Source: Desulfobacteraceae bacterium
GTDB taxonomy: Bacteria > Desulfobacterota > Desulfobacteria > Desulfobacterales > Desulfosalsimonadaceae
Direction: 5' to 3'
NCBI GenBank assembly: GCA_011389515.1
Contig: JAABUA010000016.1
Coordinates: forward strand, 1-55,773
DNA length: 55,773 nucleotides
Part shown: positions 16,207-24,618 of the stretch, one piece after another
Layout of the letters: the number at the start of each line of letters is the position of its first letter
How positions within the stretch are numbered: position 1 is the first letter of the stretch
Program-made: the position numbers and the translations under genes
Notes under the pieces: model-generated
Seen by the model: only the letters and a program-made list of their open reading frames with translations
What the model was told of the DNA's origin: nothing
The model's database searches: none

Positions 16207-16755
16207 ATGACTTCTCTAAATTATCGCGAGCGCCCCATTCACAAGCGCGGGATCGAAATCAGCACCTATGAGTATGACAAAACCGCTGTATTGGTGGAGG
16301 GGCGTCTCACGGACAACCGGTTTTGCACAACCTATTATCTCAGCGGTGAGGCCAGGCCTCCGGGAATCGTTCACGATATGATCATCCGGCTTGTCGTTCG
16401 GGGGCCGCAGTTGATCATTGAATCCATTGACGTTGAAATGAAGAGCATTCCCAGGCAGGAGTGTATTGAAACGAAAGATTCGCTGGCCCCGATTGTCGGC
16501 ATGAAAATCCGGTCCGGCTTTACGGAGCAGGTCAAAATCAAGGTAGGGGGCGTCCATGGGTGCACTCACCTGGTGGCCCTGCTTCTGACAATGGCGCCTG
16601 CGGCCATTCAGGGCGCATGGGCTACCATGGCCCAAGAACCCTTGGAAATTAGCGCTTTTGGCGATACCGCCCTGCAGATTCTTGAAAATACCTGCTGGGT
16701 GTGGCGGTCGGACGGCACATCCCTCACAGAATTGCGGAAAAAAATCAAAGGGTAG
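16207..16755 (+). CDS. DUF2889 domain protein
   Basis: 182 residues with no signal peptide. Features of the family include the N-terminal YRERPIHKRGIEISTYEYD, the DNRFCTTYYLSGEARPPGIVHDMIIRL region, and GCTHLVALLLTMAPAAIQGAW with its conserved cysteine and histidine. The biochemical role of DUF2889 is not known to me; it is often found beside acyl-CoA and lipid-related genes. It is transcribed divergently from the TetR operon, so it may share that regulator. A palindromic-element half lies directly downstream. Confidence 0.75.
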   Translation: MTSLNYRERPIHKRGIEISTYEYDKTAVLVEGRLTDNRFCTTYYLSGEARPPGIVHDMIIRLVVRGPQLIIESIDVEMKSIPRQECIETKDSLAPIVGMKIRSGFTEQVKIKVGGVHGCTHLVALLLTMAPAAIQGAWATMAQEPLEISAFGDTALQILENTCWVWRSDGTSLTELRKKIKG

Positions 16756-16765
16756 CGGTTGGTAT

Positions 16766-16832
16766 GTCTGCGGTTTGAAACAAGACGCCGCCGCGATCGT
16801 AAGCCAAAATCCGAATGTTGAGATGGGTTTTA
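16766..16832. repeat. Solo right half of a palindromic element (copy of the one at 25.6-25.8 kb)
   Basis: About 60 of 67 bases match the right half of the element at 25626-25785, including GGTTTGAAACAAGACGCCGC and ATCCGAATGTTGAGATGGGT. It lies between the DUF2889 gene and the next gene. Only one end is present, so it is a truncated copy. Confidence 0.75.
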
Positions 16833-16868
16833 AAAAATTAACGAATTACAAACACCGGGAGACAAATT

Positions 16869-17471
16869 ATGCTATTGAAAAAGGTTTTGATTTTTTGGGT
16901 GATGGCAGTACTGGTTATGGCCGTTAACACGGCCCCGGCCAATGCGGATAATGTGATCGAACTGCTGAAAGCCGCCGAGAAAAATTATACCGCCAAGCAA
17001 TATGGAAAAGCCTTGGATGACCTGGAATGGATTCGGAACGAAATTGCCGGGTTGCATATAGAGGAAATGAAAAAATTGCTGCCGGATGAACTCGAGGGCA
17101 TGACCGGTAAGGACATTGAGGGGGGCGCGACGTTTGGACTCCATTCTGTGAGTAAAAATTTTGACGGTGATGATCGCGGGCAATCCGTAAAAATCACATT
17201 GTCTTCGAGCAAATCCGGCCAGGGGGGGGCAAATCTGGGCGCTATTATGGGAATGGCCGCCGCATATGGCGGCAAGCAGTCGAAAATGGTTATTCAGCAG
17301 GGCTACCGGGGGCAATTCTCCATTGAACGGGAGACAAGGGGCAGATTGCTCTTTACCTTGGACGGCGGTGGGATGGTGACCATTGAAACCAATGGGTGGA
17401 CCGATGAATCCATGGCCAAAAAAGCCGCTGAAAAGCTGGATCTCACCAGAATCGATGCGGTCTTGAGATAA
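16869..17471 (+). CDS. Hypothetical exported protein
   Basis: 200 residues, ATG preceded by GGGAGACAAATT. The signal peptide is clear (LLKKVLIFWVMAVLVMAVN, cleavage near APANA-D). The mature part begins with a short helical TPR-like stretch (LLKAAEKNYTAKQYGKALDDLEWIRNEI). A beta-rich domain follows, with a Gly-Ala-rich loop (GANLGAIMGMAAAYGG) and a repeated KITLSSS / MVTIETNGW pattern. I do not recognise a named family with certainty. The gene is followed at once by a strong terminator and so is monocistronic or the last of its unit. Confidence 0.7.
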   Translation: MLLKKVLIFWVMAVLVMAVNTAPANADNVIELLKAAEKNYTAKQYGKALDDLEWIRNEIAGLHIEEMKKLLPDELEGMTGKDIEGGATFGLHSVSKNFDGDDRGQSVKITLSSSKSGQGGANLGAIMGMAAAYGGKQSKMVIQQGYRGQFSIERETRGRLLFTLDGGGMVTIETNGWTDESMAKKAAEKLDLTRIDAVLR

Positions 17472-17503
17472 GTGCTGCCGTTTCTTTGTATGGCAATCTT
17501 CTG

Positions 17504-17543
17504 AAAGGGCTGGCTGCAAAGTGTGTTTTGCAGCCAGCCCTTT
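17504..17543. terminator. Perfect 17-bp stem-loop terminator
   Basis: AAAGGGCTGGCTGCAAA (17504-17520) pairs perfectly with TTTGCAGCCAGCCCTTT (17527-17543) around a 6-base loop. It lies 33 bases after the stop of the exported protein gene. The A and T runs on both sides make it usable in both directions, and the DUF2177 gene converges on it from the other side. Confidence 0.85.
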
Positions 17544-17697
17544 GCTGTTTCAAAACCCTTGCATCATTGTTTCCTCTCTCTCCGGTTCAGGCTCTTTTGG
17601 CAGCGCTTTTTTGCGTGCACATGGATTGGGATGATAGCAATAGATCTAAAGTTGTTCCTGCCGGGAGAGATACGCCCTGAGCGCTTTTTCCGGAAAA

Positions 17698-18138
17698 TCA
17701 AAAAGCGGCTCCGAAATAACGGGTGAGATAAAATACATAAATGCCCGCAAGCAGTCCCTGCAGGGTCCCCCAAGCAATATCCACCATGGTGATAAGCACC
17801 GGGTACCCTTTCACGAACGACAGGTTGGTCAGGTCATAGGTGCAGTAGAGCACGAAACCCGCAAATGCACCCATGATGACAGCCGAAACCAGTCGATTGT
17901 CCGCCATAATCGCTACTGAAACAAATACCGCAAGGCCTGTCGCGATGATTGCCTGTGCAAGAATACCCACGGGCAGGTTGAACACGATTCTTCCGTTTTC
18001 AACCGAAGCCAGGTAGCTCATCTGCCGGAAATATAGCGACCGGGCAATAAAGGCAAGCCAGAGCATGTCCAGCAGGATGAAAATAACGACCGATATGCCG
18101 GCTACCTTGAAAAACGCGGCAGAAAAAAAATAACCCAT
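17698..18138 (-). CDS. DUF2177 family membrane protein
   Basis: 146 residues with four to five transmembrane helices. The family signature is visible in LLDMLWLAFIARSLYFRQMSYL near the N-terminus and in FVLYCTYDLTNLSFVKGYP followed by DIAWGTLQGLLAG. Function is unknown, but members are frequently encoded with the DUF1295/amine oxidase/DUF1365/cyclopropane synthase set that follows here on the other strand, so it may belong to that lipid-modification group. Confidence 0.83.
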   Translation of the reverse strand: MGYFFSAAFFKVAGISVVIFILLDMLWLAFIARSLYFRQMSYLASVENGRIVFNLPVGILAQAIIATGLAVFVSVAIMADNRLVSAVIMGAFAGFVLYCTYDLTNLSFVKGYPVLITMVDIAWGTLQGLLAGIYVFYLTRYFGAAF

Positions 18139-18271
18139 TATCCGAGATCCTTTTTTTGAGAACCTTTTTTATAGATAAATGCAATCAAGTGATTACCATT
18201 AATGTAATGCGGCAGGATGATTACGCAAGGCGGTATTTATTTCACTTACATGTTGAGGATGGGTACAGGCG

Positions 18272-18838
18272 TTGAAAAAAATATGGGGTGCGAAGATTTT
18301 TGCGGCAATGATTTTGTTTTTTGTTCCGACGGGGATGTCTGCTGCAGAAACGAATTCATTTCCGGAGCGCCAGTTCATTGACGGCCATGAACTTACGATG
18401 CGCGGATCGGGCATATTGCGATACATGGTGTTTATAAAAGTTTACGAGGGCGCTTTTTACCTGTCAGAGAAAGATCCGGTGGAAAGGGCCCTGGATGGCA
18501 GTGCTGCACGCCGCCTGGTGTTTCATTATTTTCATGGCATTGCTGCTAAAGACCTTGTTTCTTCGACGACGGAAATGATAAGGAGAAATGTTTCCCCGGA
18601 TGCGTTTACGGCTCTCGGGCCTAGAATCGATCAGTTCAACAATATGTATCTCGATGTGGAAACGGGGGATCGTTATACGGCTACTTTTGTACCGGGGACA
18701 GGGACCGTGCTTGCATTGAATGACAGGGAGCTTGGCACGGTTGACGGCGCTGATTTTGCCGCAGCGTTTTTTGCCATCTGGCTCGGCGAAAATCCCATTG
18801 ACAAGACATTTCGCGACCGATTGCTTGGAAAACGCTGA
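18272..18838 (+). CDS. Chalcone isomerase-like exported protein
   Basis: TTG start, 188 residues. A signal peptide occupies residues 1-24 (cleavage after MSAAE or nearby). The mature protein has the chalcone-isomerase-like fold signature seen in bacterial homologues (LTMRGSGILRYMVFIKVYEGAFYL, RRLVFHYFHGI and a C-terminal FFAIWLGENPIDKTFRDRLLG). The bacterial proteins are not flavonoid enzymes and are thought to bind or act on fatty-acid-like ligands. It ends two bases before the GPH transporter gene and is therefore the first gene of the modified-fatty-acid operon. The start could lie a few codons away, since a TTG is used. Confidence 0.83.
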   Translation: MKKIWGAKIFAAMILFFVPTGMSAAETNSFPERQFIDGHELTMRGSGILRYMVFIKVYEGAFYLSEKDPVERALDGSAARRLVFHYFHGIAAKDLVSSTTEMIRRNVSPDAFTALGPRIDQFNNMYLDVETGDRYTATFVPGTGTVLALNDRELGTVDGADFAAAFFAIWLGENPIDKTFRDRLLGKR

Positions 18839-18840
18839 TA

Positions 18841-20244
18841 ATGAAAACACTGACGTTGACGGAAAAGCTCGCTTATTCCGCACCGGCTTTTTCGCTGGCC
18901 GTGGTGGGCATACCCGTATACGTCTATATCCCGAAGTTTTACACGGATGTGGTGGGCGTTCATATTTCCGCCCTGGGTGTGATCCTTATGGTCGTCCGCC
19001 TGTTCGACGCAATCACCGATCCGGTTATCGGTCTTGTTTCGGACCGCTTAAGGACCCCGATGGGGCGCAGACGACCGTTTATCGCCGTTGGGGCCGTTTT
19101 AACGGTCTTTGCTATTTTTTTTCTGTTCAATCCGCCGCGCGCGCTTGGTGCGGATGCCGCCGGGATTTGGTTCACCGCCCTGATATTCGCTCTGTTTTTA
19201 TTCTGGACGGTGGTTATTGTCCCCTATGAATCCCTGGGGCCGGAGCTGACATTTGACTATAATGAGCGGACCGCGCTGTTTTCCATGCGTGACGGCGCCT
19301 TGATCGCGGGCACGGTTGTTGCGGCGGCCATGCCCGGTATGGTCAAATGGGCGGCAGGCCTTGACGGCAGTCCGGAGGGGCAGCGGCAGACATTCTATAT
19401 CCTGTCCCTGGTTTACACCCCGTTGATCCTGGCGGCATGCGCATGGTGCGTCGCGGTTTTCCGTGAGCGCCCCCGGCAAGACAATTATGCAAGGCTGCAG
19501 GTGTTCACATGGATTCGGTCGAGCCTTGCAAACCGTCCGTTCCGGATACTGCTCATCGCCTATACGATCAGTGCTATCGGCAACAACCTGCCGGCGACCC
19601 TGATCCTTTATTATGTTCAATACGTGCTGGGCTCCGAACGGGCGGATTTGTTCCTTGTGCTGTATTTTGTTACGGGCATCGTTTTTCTGCCAATGTGGGT
19701 ATTTCTATCTCGCAGGACGGGGAAGAAGGCTGCATGGCTGGCTTCCATGGCCATCAATACCGGCGCTTTTTTCTGGGTTTTTTTTCTGGGCCCGGGCGAT
19801 GAAATCCTTTACGGTGTACTTGTTTTTTTGTCGGGTATCGGATTCGGGGCCACACTGGCCATACCTTCCGCCATACAGGCGGACGTGATTGATTATGACG
19901 AGCTGATTGCAGGCGACCGGCGTGAAGGACTCTACATCGGCCTGTGGTCGATCGCCAAAAAGCTTGCCGCTGCCGTAGGGGTTGGCGCCGGCTTGGCCAT
20001 GCTCGGGACGTCCGGGTATCAGCCGGGTCTTGCGCAGTCGGATTCCGTGGTCATGACGCTGCGCATCCTCTATGCATTGGTGCCGTGCCTGTGCAATGCA
20101 CTGGCCATTGTGATCGCTTTTTCATATCCCATCAATGAAGAGTTGCACCGGCAAATCCGCAGCGGTATTCAAACCCGGGCCGCTGGGCAGCCGGTTGAGG
20201 ATCCGCTGGTACCCGGTACTATTATCGGCCAAAGGCACATATAA
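18841..20244 (+). CDS. MFS transporter of the glycoside-pentoside-hexuronide (GPH):cation symporter family
   Basis: 467 residues and twelve predicted membrane helices. Family features are visible in VVRLFDAITDPVIGLVSDRLRTPMGRRRPFI, with the MFS loop motif between helices 2 and 3, and in QADVIDYDELIAGDRREGLYIGLWS. Although annotated as sugar symporters, members of this subgroup recur in operons with DUF1365, amine oxidase and cyclopropane-fatty-acid synthase genes, so a role in lipid or lipid-precursor movement is likely. It begins two bases after the previous gene. A palindromic element separates it from the DUF1295 gene. Confidence 0.88.
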   Translation: MKTLTLTEKLAYSAPAFSLAVVGIPVYVYIPKFYTDVVGVHISALGVILMVVRLFDAITDPVIGLVSDRLRTPMGRRRPFIAVGAVLTVFAIFFLFNPPRALGADAAGIWFTALIFALFLFWTVVIVPYESLGPELTFDYNERTALFSMRDGALIAGTVVAAAMPGMVKWAAGLDGSPEGQRQTFYILSLVYTPLILAACAWCVAVFRERPRQDNYARLQVFTWIRSSLANRPFRILLIAYTISAIGNNLPATLILYYVQYVLGSERADLFLVLYFVTGIVFLPMWVFLSRRTGKKAAWLASMAINTGAFFWVFFLGPGDEILYGVLVFLSGIGFGATLAIPSAIQADVIDYDELIAGDRREGLYIGLWSIAKKLAAAVGVGAGLAMLGTSGYQPGLAQSDSVVMTLRILYALVPCLCNALAIVIAFSYPINEELHRQIRSGIQTRAAGQPVEDPLVPGTIIGQRHI

Positions 20245-20246
20245 GT

Positions 20247-20389
20247 TACAAGCTATCTCAAAAGAATCTAACACCCTCTGGCGGCGTTGTGAGGCTCTTC
20301 AAAATGCTCACATATTACGTATATGTTCCGCTTTTTCATCGCCTCACGCCTGGCCAGCGGGCGTGATCTTTTTTTTGAGATAGCTTGTA
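20247..20389. repeat. 143-bp palindromic (MITE-like) element
   Basis: It begins TACAAGCTATCTCAAAA and ends TTTTGAGATAGCTTGTA, a near-perfect terminal inverted repeat of about 22 bases. The middle contains a second inverted pair (GGCGTTGTGAGGC / GCCTCACGCCTGG). It sits in the gap between the GPH transporter and DUF1295 genes of one operon. The ends match those of the copies at 25.6, 36.3 and 37.7 kb. Confidence 0.8.
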
Positions 20390-20427
20390 GTGACTTTCAA
20401 ATCAGCCGTTACATGGAGAAAAACGAT

Positions 20428-21213
20428 ATGGAAACAATCGTGCTGCTTGCCTCAAATTTTGCCGCCGTGGCCGCTTTCATGGCTGCGGGATGGGTGATCA
20501 GCCTTATCCGTAAAAATGCCGCTATTGCAGACAGCCTCTGGGGGCTGGGGTTTGTACTGGTGGCATGGCTGACTTTTTTTCAGGCGGACGGGTTTTTCTG
20601 GCGGAAAGTCATACTCGTGCTTCCGGCGAGCTTTTGGGGAATACGGCTGTTTTTTCACATCACCATCCGAAATTTTGGAAAAGGGGAAGATCCGCGGTAT
20701 GCGGCATGGCGAAAACAATACGGGGAGCGCTTCTGGCTGGTTAGCCTCTACAAGGTGTTTCTGGCCCAGGCGCTTTTTTTGTGGGTAATCGCCATCGGGC
20801 TGCAGTACGGCCAGATCTCCGAGATCCCCGCATACCTGACATGGCTGGACGCGGCAGGTCTTCTGGTATGGCTCACCGGATTTACCATGGAAACCATGGC
20901 TGATTACCAGCTCAAGGCGTTTCTGGCCGATCCCGCAAACAAGGGGCGCGTAATGGACCGGGGCCTGTGGCGCTACAGCCGCCATCCCAATTATTTTGGA
21001 GAATCCCTTGTTTGGTGGGGTATTTTCGTGATCGTGCTTTCTACCCCGTTGGGATTTTTGACAATCGTAAGTCCGTTGGTGATTACATACACGCTTTTGC
21101 GCTTGACCGGCGTTACGCTCATGGAGCAAACTGAGTTTTCCGATCATCCCGAATACCAGTCATACATCAGGCGCACAAGCGCATTTGTGCCCTGGTTTCC
21201 CAAAACGCGTTGA
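20428..21213 (+). CDS. DUF1295 (steroid 5-alpha-reductase-like) membrane enzyme
   Basis: The start is placed at ATG 20428, preceded by GGAGA at eight bases; the longer frame from 20323 would run through the palindromic element and is rejected. 261 residues with six to seven membrane helices. The C-terminal reductase/methyltransferase-like signature is present (GLWRYSRHPNYFGESLVWWGIFV), as is YQSYIRRTSAFVPWFP. DUF1295 proteins are thought to be NAD(P)H-dependent reductases of lipid double bonds. It lies inside the modified-fatty-acid operon, 15 bases before the amine oxidase gene. Confidence 0.87.
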   Translation: METIVLLASNFAAVAAFMAAGWVISLIRKNAAIADSLWGLGFVLVAWLTFFQADGFFWRKVILVLPASFWGIRLFFHITIRNFGKGEDPRYAAWRKQYGERFWLVSLYKVFLAQALFLWVIAIGLQYGQISEIPAYLTWLDAAGLLVWLTGFTMETMADYQLKAFLADPANKGRVMDRGLWRYSRHPNYFGESLVWWGIFVIVLSTPLGFLTIVSPLVITYTLLRLTGVTLMEQTEFSDHPEYQSYIRRTSAFVPWFPKTR

Positions 21214-21228
21214 TGGCAAGGAGAATGC

Positions 21229-22500
21229 ATGAAGAATAAAGCCGACCTGGATATCGCAGTGGTAGGCGGCGGCGTCGCCGGAATTGTGTCCGCGTATCTG
21301 CTTGGGCAAAACCACCGGGTAAGCCTGTATGAAAAAAATGACTATGTAGGCGGTCATACCCACACGGTGGCGATTGATGATGATGGCGGGTCCGTAACCG
21401 GTGTGGATACGGGTTTTATTGTGTTCAACGACCGCACGTATCCGAATTTTATACGGTTTATCAACCGTCTGGGCGTAGATCGCCTCAAAACCCCCATGTC
21501 ATTTTCCTACTGGGATTCGGGAAGCGGGTTTTTATACAATACGACCCGGCCGTTTGCCGACAGGAAAAATCTGCTGCGGCCGTCGTTCTGGCATCTGCTT
21601 GTGGAAATCCTCCGTTTCAACCGGATGACCCGGCGCATGCTCGAACAAAATCGTCTGCAGGGGCTCACTCTGGGGGAATATCTCCGGCAGGCCGGATTTT
21701 CCGATGCATTTTCAAAGTTATACCTCATTCCCATCAGTGCTGCCATATGGTCCACTGCGGAAAAAAACATGCTCGGGTTTCCGGCGCATACGTTTGCGCG
21801 CTTTTTTGAAAACCATGGGCTGCTATCCTATGTGCATCAGCCCCAATGGTATACGGTAAAAGGGGGAAGTCAGGAATACGTCAAGGCGTTTTTGAAGCAG
21901 TTTTCAGGAACGGTGTACAAGGGACGCCCGGTCCGTAAAATTGCCCGTGAAAACGGACGTGTGCGCCTGTGGACCGACGACGGGGAAGCGGTACATGACA
22001 AGGTGGTGATCGCCGCCCATGCGGACGAGGCCTTGGAAATGCTCGCTGACCCGTCAGATGCCGAAGCCCGGCTTCTGTCGCCATGGCGCTATACCGGCAA
22101 CCGGGTTATTTTGCACCGGGACGAATCCTGCCTTCCGCCGCTGCCAAAAGCCCGTGGATGCTGGAATTACAGATCCGGCGGGGTGAATATCACTCCGGCA
22201 GCAGCGTCCGCTGCAACCCTGACCTACTACATGAACCAGCTCCAGCAGTTGTCTTCAGCACATCACTATTGCGTCACACTGAATCCGGAGCAGCAAATTG
22301 AGCCGGCCCATGTCATTGCGGACCTGGCCTATATGCATCCCTTGTTCGGCGAACACGCCGTCGGCACTCAACCGGATTTGCCGGCCTTAAATGGTGTGAA
22401 CAATACCTGGTTTTGCGGCAGTTATTTCCGCTATGGCTTTCACGAAGATGCAGTGATGTCGGCTGCAGCCGTGGGTGCTGATTTCGGGGTTGAACTATGA
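21229..22500 (+). CDS. FAD-dependent amine oxidase-like protein of the cyclopropane/furan fatty acid type
   Basis: 423 residues. The N-terminal dinucleotide-binding motif is VVGGGVAGIVSAYLLGQ, followed by the GGHTHTV motif characteristic of this amine-oxidase subgroup. The C-terminus has the FAD-contacting segment WFCGSYFRYGFHEDAVMSA. These proteins are encoded beside cyclopropane synthase homologues and have been tied to modified fatty acids; in Rhodobacter sphaeroides a similar gene set is under ChrR control and contributes to furan fatty acids. The exact reaction here is inferred. The stop overlaps the DUF1365 start (ATGA). Confidence 0.88.
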   Translation: MKNKADLDIAVVGGGVAGIVSAYLLGQNHRVSLYEKNDYVGGHTHTVAIDDDGGSVTGVDTGFIVFNDRTYPNFIRFINRLGVDRLKTPMSFSYWDSGSGFLYNTTRPFADRKNLLRPSFWHLLVEILRFNRMTRRMLEQNRLQGLTLGEYLRQAGFSDAFSKLYLIPISAAIWSTAEKNMLGFPAHTFARFFENHGLLSYVHQPQWYTVKGGSQEYVKAFLKQFSGTVYKGRPVRKIARENGRVRLWTDDGEAVHDKVVIAAHADEALEMLADPSDAEARLLSPWRYTGNRVILHRDESCLPPLPKARGCWNYRSGGVNITPAAASAATLTYYMNQLQQLSSAHHYCVTLNPEQQIEPAHVIADLAYMHPLFGEHAVGTQPDLPALNGVNNTWFCGSYFRYGFHEDAVMSAAAVGADFGVEL

Positions 22501-23270
22501 AGTCGAAAATATACAAGGGGTTTGTGGAACATACACGGCATTTGCCGGTATATCACCGGTTTCGCTACCCTGTTTATGTATATGGCGTTGACCTGAACGA
22601 ACTTGACCTGCTGGATCGGCGGCTGCCGTTTTTCGGATACAACCGTATGCGCCCGGCGTCCATCCATGATGCCGACTATCTTGATGACCGGCCGGGAACC
22701 ATTCGGGAGAAGCTCCTTCGGTTTTTGCCGGATCCGGTGAAGGGGAGGGTCGCATCGGTTATGCTGATCACCTCGGCCCGTTATTTCAATTACGTTTTCA
22801 ACCCGGTCTGTTTTTACTATTGCTTCAGTGGCAATGGAGAAGTTGTCCAGGTGGTGGTGGAGGTCAGCAACACTTATGGGGAGCGCCATGTCTACGTGCC
22901 CGATACGGACAATGCCTTGTCTGTATCCGGGAAGATGCGCTATGGCGTTCAAAAAGCATTTCACGTCTCACCCTTTAACGATATGAAGGGCCGGTATGAA
23001 TTCTCGTTTTCCCTTCCGGAAAACGAAATAGATATTCAAATCAAGCTGGTCAGGGACCAGGCGGAAATTTTCGAAGCCCGTCTCTGGGGCAAGGGGCGTG
23101 AACTGACAAGAATGGGTCATATCGCAACGCTTCTGCGGCATCCGGTCATGCCGCATTTGACCAAGCCGCGAATCATCTTTGAAGCGCTGCGCCTTTACTA
23201 TCGAAAGCACCTGGCGTGGCATGAAAAACCGCCCCCGTCTGATTCCATGACCATCCGGTACAAGCGGTGA
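22497..23270 (+). CDS. DUF1365 family protein
   Basis: 257 residues, start overlapping the previous stop by four bases. Family signatures include the N-terminal YKGFVEHTRHLPVYHRFRYPVY, the central YFNYVFNPVCFYYCF with adjacent EVSNTYGER, and KAFHVSPFNDM. DUF1365 is nearly always found with the FAD amine oxidase and cyclopropane-synthase-like genes and is presumed to be a lipid-modifying partner; the chemistry is unproven. It ends nine bases from the convergent methyltransferase gene. Confidence 0.9.
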   Translation: MKSKIYKGFVEHTRHLPVYHRFRYPVYVYGVDLNELDLLDRRLPFFGYNRMRPASIHDADYLDDRPGTIREKLLRFLPDPVKGRVASVMLITSARYFNYVFNPVCFYYCFSGNGEVVQVVVEVSNTYGERHVYVPDTDNALSVSGKMRYGVQKAFHVSPFNDMKGRYEFSFSLPENEIDIQIKLVRDQAEIFEARLWGKGRELTRMGHIATLLRHPVMPHLTKPRIIFEALRLYYRKHLAWHEKPPPSDSMTIRYKR

Positions 23271-23279
23271 TCTGAAAGA

Positions 23280-24509
23280 TCACGCGCCATAGAGGAACCC
23301 CCGGTCCATGGGGTAGTCGGTAGTGTTGCCTTTGCTGAAAGTAATCTGATACAGCCGTAGAACCGAATTTTTTACCCGGAAAAACTCTGCACAGAAATGC
23401 AGGTAGGCCCGCCACGTCCGTCGGAACCGCTCGTCAAAAAGTGCGGGATTAAACGCGTGAATGGTCTCCCAGTTTTTGTCGAACGTGTCTGCCCATTCGT
23501 CCAGGGTAAGGGCGTAATGGCGGCGCAGGTTTTCAATGTCAAGGATTTCTAATCCATGAACGGCCATGAGTTCGATGGTTTCTGACAGCCCCGGTAGGTA
23601 CCCGCCGGGGAAAATATGCTTGCGGATGAAAAAATCGGTTTCCATGGGGCGGTCATGGGCAATGAAATGAAGCAGTCCGATCCCGCCGGGTTTCAGGCTT
23701 CTGGCCATTGACCGGATCCAGTCTTCAAGCTGACCCTTGCCCGCGTGTTCATAGACGCCCAGGGACGCGTACTTGTCAAAAATGCCTTCGACTTTACGGA
23801 AATCCTTTTCCTGGATGGTTATTTTGCCGGCAAGACCTTCCTGCTCCGCTTTTTCCAGCAGCCAGCGGTTCTGGTCGATGGTCGGGCTGAGGTTTGTGCC
23901 GGTGACACCATAATGCTTTACGGCATGGAAGAGCAGGGAACCCCAGCCTCCGCCGACATCTATGAGGCGTTCGCCGGGTTGGAGACGCAGTTTCCGGCAG
24001 ACATGGTCGAGTTTGTTTTCCTGGGCATCCTTCAGGGTCTGTGTGCCATCCTTCCAGTAGGCGCAGGTATAGGTCATGGTGGGGTCCAGGTACTGCCAGA
24101 AAATGTCCGATCCCCGGTTGTAGTGCGCCAGGGCGTTTTTGACGCCCTGGCTGCTTTTCCGATTGCCATACAACAATTCGTGCCAGAAATTGCGAATCCG
24201 AATGAGGGGATGATAGATGCGGGTCTGTCTTGCGGTCTCCGCCAGTGGCGGTTCATTGTCGGCCGCAGCCCGGATCAGGGCCTTCATGTCGCCGTCGATG
24301 TCCACGCCGCCGCTGATATAGGACTCGATCAGCCCCCAACCGGTAAACACGATAGAGTTGAGCTGTGCGGCTTTCGTCCGGTAGCGGATGGTAAACGCCG
24401 GCGGTTCGGCCCCATGGCAATGGCAGGATCCGTCCGAAAAAACGATTGCAAATGGAATCGATGTTCTTCCCAACATCCGGGTATACATTCGCTTTAAAAG
24501 CCGGGACAT
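23280..24509 (-). CDS. cfa: Cyclopropane-fatty-acyl-phospholipid synthase family methyltransferase
   Basis: The start is taken at ATG 24509 (MSRLLKRMYTRML) because AGGAAAGGA lies just upstream; an in-frame ATG at 24587 would add 26 unlikely residues. 409 residues. The SAM-binding site is RLIDVGGGWGSLLFHAVKHYG, and the family-typical tract HYNRGSDIFWQYLDPTMTYTCAYW lies before it. C-terminal RRHYALTLDEWADTFDKNW is diagnostic. The enzyme transfers a methyl or methylene group from SAM to the double bond of a phospholipid acyl chain. Unlike the rest of the cluster it is on the minus strand, convergent with DUF1365. Confidence 0.92.
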   Translation of the reverse strand: MSRLLKRMYTRMLGRTSIPFAIVFSDGSCHCHGAEPPAFTIRYRTKAAQLNSIVFTGWGLIESYISGGVDIDGDMKALIRAAADNEPPLAETARQTRIYHPLIRIRNFWHELLYGNRKSSQGVKNALAHYNRGSDIFWQYLDPTMTYTCAYWKDGTQTLKDAQENKLDHVCRKLRLQPGERLIDVGGGWGSLLFHAVKHYGVTGTNLSPTIDQNRWLLEKAEQEGLAGKITIQEKDFRKVEGIFDKYASLGVYEHAGKGQLEDWIRSMARSLKPGGIGLLHFIAHDRPMETDFFIRKHIFPGGYLPGLSETIELMAVHGLEILDIENLRRHYALTLDEWADTFDKNWETIHAFNPALFDERFRRTWRAYLHFCAEFFRVKNSVLRLYQITFSKGNTTDYPMDRGFLYGA

Positions 24510-24618
24510 GCTGTTCCTTTCCTGCAATATTTGGTGCATTTTGGGAGAAATCAAAGGCAAATAATGAATAAATCCGTCAGCATACACGGGCTATTGTCCC
24601 GTGCCCGAATATTTTTCT

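Noticed and set aside
20323-20427. N-terminal extension of the DUF1295 protein from an upstream ATG
   Set aside because: Most of it is translated palindromic element; the ATG at 20428 has a proper ribosome binding site and starts the conserved sequence.
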